Shown: one piece after another, positions 60,946 to 64,000 of the stretch
Layout of the letters: every line of letters starts with the position of its first letter
Numbering within the stretch: the stretch's first letter is position 1
Assembly (NCBI GenBank): GCA_040954595.2
Contig: CM082598.2
Location: 9,114,001-9,178,000 of the forward strand
Length of the DNA stretch: 64,000 bases
Origin: Balanoglossus misakiensis
Taxonomy: Eukaryota > Hemichordata
Direction: 5' to 3'
Notes under the pieces: generated by a model
Seen by the model: only the letters and a program-made list of their open reading frames with translations
Database searches by the model: none
Told to the model about the DNA's origin: nothing
Made by a program: the position numbers and the translations under genes

Positions 60946-63900
60946 GTCAGAGAATTTGTTGCCGCCATTCTTGGGAGGGGAGAAATGATGGCTGATAATT
61001 TGTTGCCGCCATTCTTGGGCGGGGACAAATGATGGCAGAGAATTTGTTTCCGCCATTCTTTGGAGGGGAGAAATGATGGCAGAGAATATATTGCCGCCAT
61101 CCTTGGGAGGGGAGAAATAACGGCTGAGTGTTTGTTGCCGCCATTCTTGGGAGGGGAGAAATGATGGCTGAGAATTTGTTGCCGCCATTCTTGGGAGGGG
61201 AGAAATGATGGCTGAGAATTTGTTGCCGCCATTCTTGGGAGGGGAGAAATAACGGCTGAGAGTTTGTTGCCGCCATTATTGGGAGGGGAGAAATGATGGC
61301 AGAGAATTTGTTGCCGCCATTCTTGGGAGGGAAGAAATGATGGCTGAGAATTTGTTGCCGCCATTCTTTGGAGGGGAGAAATGATGGCAGAGAATTTATT
61401 GCCGCCTTCCTTGGGAGGGGAGAAATGATGGCTGAGAATATATTGCCGCCATCCTTGGGAGGGGAAAAATAACGGCGGAGAGTTTGTTGCCGCCATTCTT
61501 GGGAGGGGAGAAATGATGGCAGAGAATTTATTGCCGCCATCCTTGGGAGCGGAGAAATAACGGCTGAGAGTTTGTTGCCGCCATTCTTTGTAGTGGAGAA
61601 ACGATGGCAGAGAGTTTGTTGCCGCCATTCAGCATTCTTTGTAGTGGAGAAACGATGGCAGAGAGTTTGTTGCCGCCATTCTTGGGAGGGGAGAAATGAT
61701 GGCTGAGAATTTTTTGCCGCCATTCTTGGGAGGGGAGAAATAACGGCGGAGAGTTTGTTGCCGCCATTCTTGGGAGGGGAGAAATGATGGCAGAGAATTT
61801 ATTGCCGCCATCCTTGGGAGGGGAGAAATAACGGCTGAGAGTTTGTTGCCGCCATTCTTTGTAGTGGAGAAACGATGGCAGAGAGTTTGTTGCTGCCATT
61901 CTTGGGAGGGGAGAAATGATGGCTGAGAATTTTTTGCCGCCATTCTTGGGAGGGGAAAAATAACGGCGGAGAGTTTGTTGCCGCCATTCTTGGGAGGGGA
62001 GAAAGGATGGCAGAGAATTTATTGCCGCCATCCTTGGGAGCGGAGAAATAACGGCTGAGAGTTTGTTGCCGCCATTCTTTGTAGTGGAGAAACGATGGCA
62101 GAGAGTTTGTTGCCGCCATTCTTTGTAGTGGAGAAACGATGGCAGAGAGTTTGTTGCCGCCATCCTTGGGAGGGGAGAAATAACGGTTGAGAGTTTGTTG
62201 CCGCCATTCTTTGTAGTGGAGAAACGATGGCAGAGAGTTTGTTGCCGCCATTCTTGGGAGGGGAGAAATGATGGCTGAGAATTTGTTGCCGCCATTCTTG
62301 GGAGGGGAGAAATGATGGCAGACAATTTGTTGCCGCCATTCTTGGGAGGGGAGAAATAACGGCTGAGAGTTTGTTGCCGCCATTATTGGGAGGGGAGAAA
62401 TGATCGCAGAGAATTTGTTGCCGCCATTCTTGGGAGGGGAGAAATGATGGCTGAGAATTTGTTGCCGCAATTCTTTGGAGGGGAGAAATGATTGCAGAGA
62501 ATTTATTGCCGCCTTCCTTGGGAGGGGAGAAATAACGGCTGAGAGTTTGTTGCCGCCATTCTTTGTAGTGGAGAAACGATGGCAGAGAGTTTGTTGCCGC
62601 CATTCTTGGGAGGGGAGAAATGATGGCTGAGAATTTGTTGCCGCCATTCTTTGTAGTGGAGAAACGATGGCAGAGAGTTTGTTGCCCCCATTCTTGGGAG
62701 GGGAGAAATGATGGCTGAGAATTTTTTGCCGCCATTCTTGGGAGGGGAAAATAACGGCGGAGAGTTTGTTGCCGCCATTCTTGGGAGGGGAGAAATGATG
62801 GCAGAGAATTTATTGCCGCCATCCTTGGGAGGGGAGAAATAACGGCTGAGAGTTTGTTGCCGCCATTCTTTGTAGTGGAGAAACGATGGCTGAGAATTTG
62901 TTGCCGCCATTCTTGGGAGGGGAGAAATGATGGCTGAGAATTTGTTGCCGCCATTCTTGGGAGGGGATAAATGATGGCAGAGAGTTTGTTGCCGCCATTC
63001 TTTGTAGTGGAGAAACGATGGCAGAGAGTTTGTTGCCGCCATTCTTGGGAGGGGAGAAAGGATGGCAGAGAATTTATTGCCGCCATCCTTGGGAGCGGAG
63101 AAATAACGGCTGAGAGTTTGTTGCCGCCATTCTTTGTAGTGGAGAAACGATGGCAGAGAGTTTGTTGCCGCCATTCTTTGTAGTGGAGAAACGATGGCAG
63201 AGAGTTTGTTGCCGCCATCCTTGGGAGGGGAGAAAGGATGGCAGAGAATTTATTGCCGCCATCCTTGGGAGCGGAGAAATAACGGCTGAGAGTTTGTTGC
63301 CGCCATTCTTTGTAGTGGAGAAACGATGGCAGAGAGTTTGTTGCCGCCATTCTTTGTAGTGGAGAAACGATGGCAGAGAGTTTGTTGCCGCCATCCTTGG
63401 GAGGGGAGAAATAACGGTTGAGAGTTTGTTGCCGCCATTCTTTGTAGTGGAGAAACGATGGCAGAGAGTTTGTTGCCGCCATTCTTGGGAGGGGAGAAAT
63501 GATGGCTGAGAATTTGTTGCCGCCATTCTTGGGAGGGGAGAAATGATGGCAGACAATTTGTTGCCGCCATTCTTGGGAGGGGAGAAATAACGGCTGAGAG
63601 TTTGTTGCCGCCATTATTGGGAGGGGAGAAATGATCGCAGAGAATTTGTTGCCGCCATTCTTGGGAGGGGAGAAATGATGGCTGAGAATTTGTTGCCGCA
63701 ATTCTTTGGAGGGGAGAAATGATTGCAGAGAATTTATTGCCGCCTTCCTTGGGAGGGGAGAAATAACGGCTGAGAGTTTGTTGCCGCCATTCTTTGTAGT
63801 GGAGAAACGATGGCAGAGAGTTTGTTGCCGCCATTCTTGGGAGGGGAGAAATGATGGCTGAGAATTTGTTGCCGCCATTCTTTGTAGTGGAGAAACGATG

Positions 63901-64000
63901 GCAGAGAGTTTGTTGCCCCCATTCTTGGGAGGGGAGAAATGATGGCTGAGAATTTTTTGCCGCCATTCTTGGGAGGGGAAAATAACGGCGGAGAGTTTGT
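60944..64000. repeat. 44-bp satellite array, right part (about 69 monomers)
   Basis: This is the same 44-bp satellite, resuming directly after the retrotransposon and running off the right edge. Its first several hundred bases match the segment starting at 53015, including a GGGAAGAAATG variant present at both 61330 and 53401. The element therefore interrupted one pre-existing array. No gene was found in this stretch. Confidence 0.96.
62000..64000. repeat. Higher-order repeat, period 1231 bp
   Basis: The segment at about 62000-62769 recurs at about 63231-64000, offset 1,231 bp. This is 28 monomers minus 1 bp; each copy carries one 43-bp monomer with GGGGAAAATAACGG (about 62746 and 63976). 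A 176-bp (4-monomer) duplication lies between them at about 63060-63410. Confidence 0.72.

Noticed and set aside
1-64000. Telomeric repeats, tRNA or rRNA genes
   Set aside because: No short telomere-type unit, and no tRNA-like or rRNA-like conserved segment was recognised on either strand.

Overview
The window is a eukaryotic nuclear sequence with two layers. About 57.5 kb of it (1-54472 and 60944-64000) is one tandem array of a 44-bp satellite monomer, roughly 1,300 copies. The monomer has about 50% GC and a strong G over C skew on the plus strand. The array is organised in places into higher-order repeats (HORs) of about 0.66 to 2.4 kb. I find no host gene in it. The very long minus-strand reading frames there arise because the monomer has no stop codon in any minus-strand frame and 44 is not a multiple of 3, so one frame cycles through all three readings of the monomer every 132 bp.

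The array is interrupted once, by a 6.5-kb tyrosine-recombinase retrotransposon of the DIRS order (54471-60945), lying on the minus strand. Its termini are split direct repeats: A1 (60832-60945), B1 (54793-54871), A2 (54681-54794) and B2 (54471-54549). This is the PAT/kangaroo-like architecture, not the inverted repeats of DIRS1. In element order it carries a Gag-like protein in two exons ending in a CCHC zinc knuckle, a reverse transcriptase-RNase H-methyltransferase-like polyprotein, and a tyrosine recombinase whose N-terminal half looks like an ALOG domain. All reading frames are open. The B repeats are identical and the A repeats differ at one position, so the insertion looks young and may be competent.

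The parts fit one life cycle: transcription from a TATA box inside A1, Gag packaging, reverse transcription by RT/RNase H, circularisation using the B1-A2 junction as guide, and integration by the recombinase. The insertion left no target-site duplication. An AT dinucleotide is shared by the internal B1/A2 junction, both outer ends and the inferred empty site, so the crossover can be placed to about 2 bp. The element appears to contain spliceosomal introns with phase-0 junctions. The recombinase has no in-frame ATG ahead of its ALOG-like domain, so it seems to depend on splicing.

Host: introns, a TATA box, AATAAA signals and a DIRS-order element indicate a eukaryote. An invertebrate animal is plausible, but a protist or alga cannot be excluded from this sequence. 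Left to right: 1-26.6 kb, satellite rich in poly-G monomer variants; 26.7-54.47 kb, satellite with clear HORs and different diagnostic variants; 54.47-60.95 kb, the retrotransposon; 60.95-64.0 kb, satellite resuming at the point where it was interrupted.
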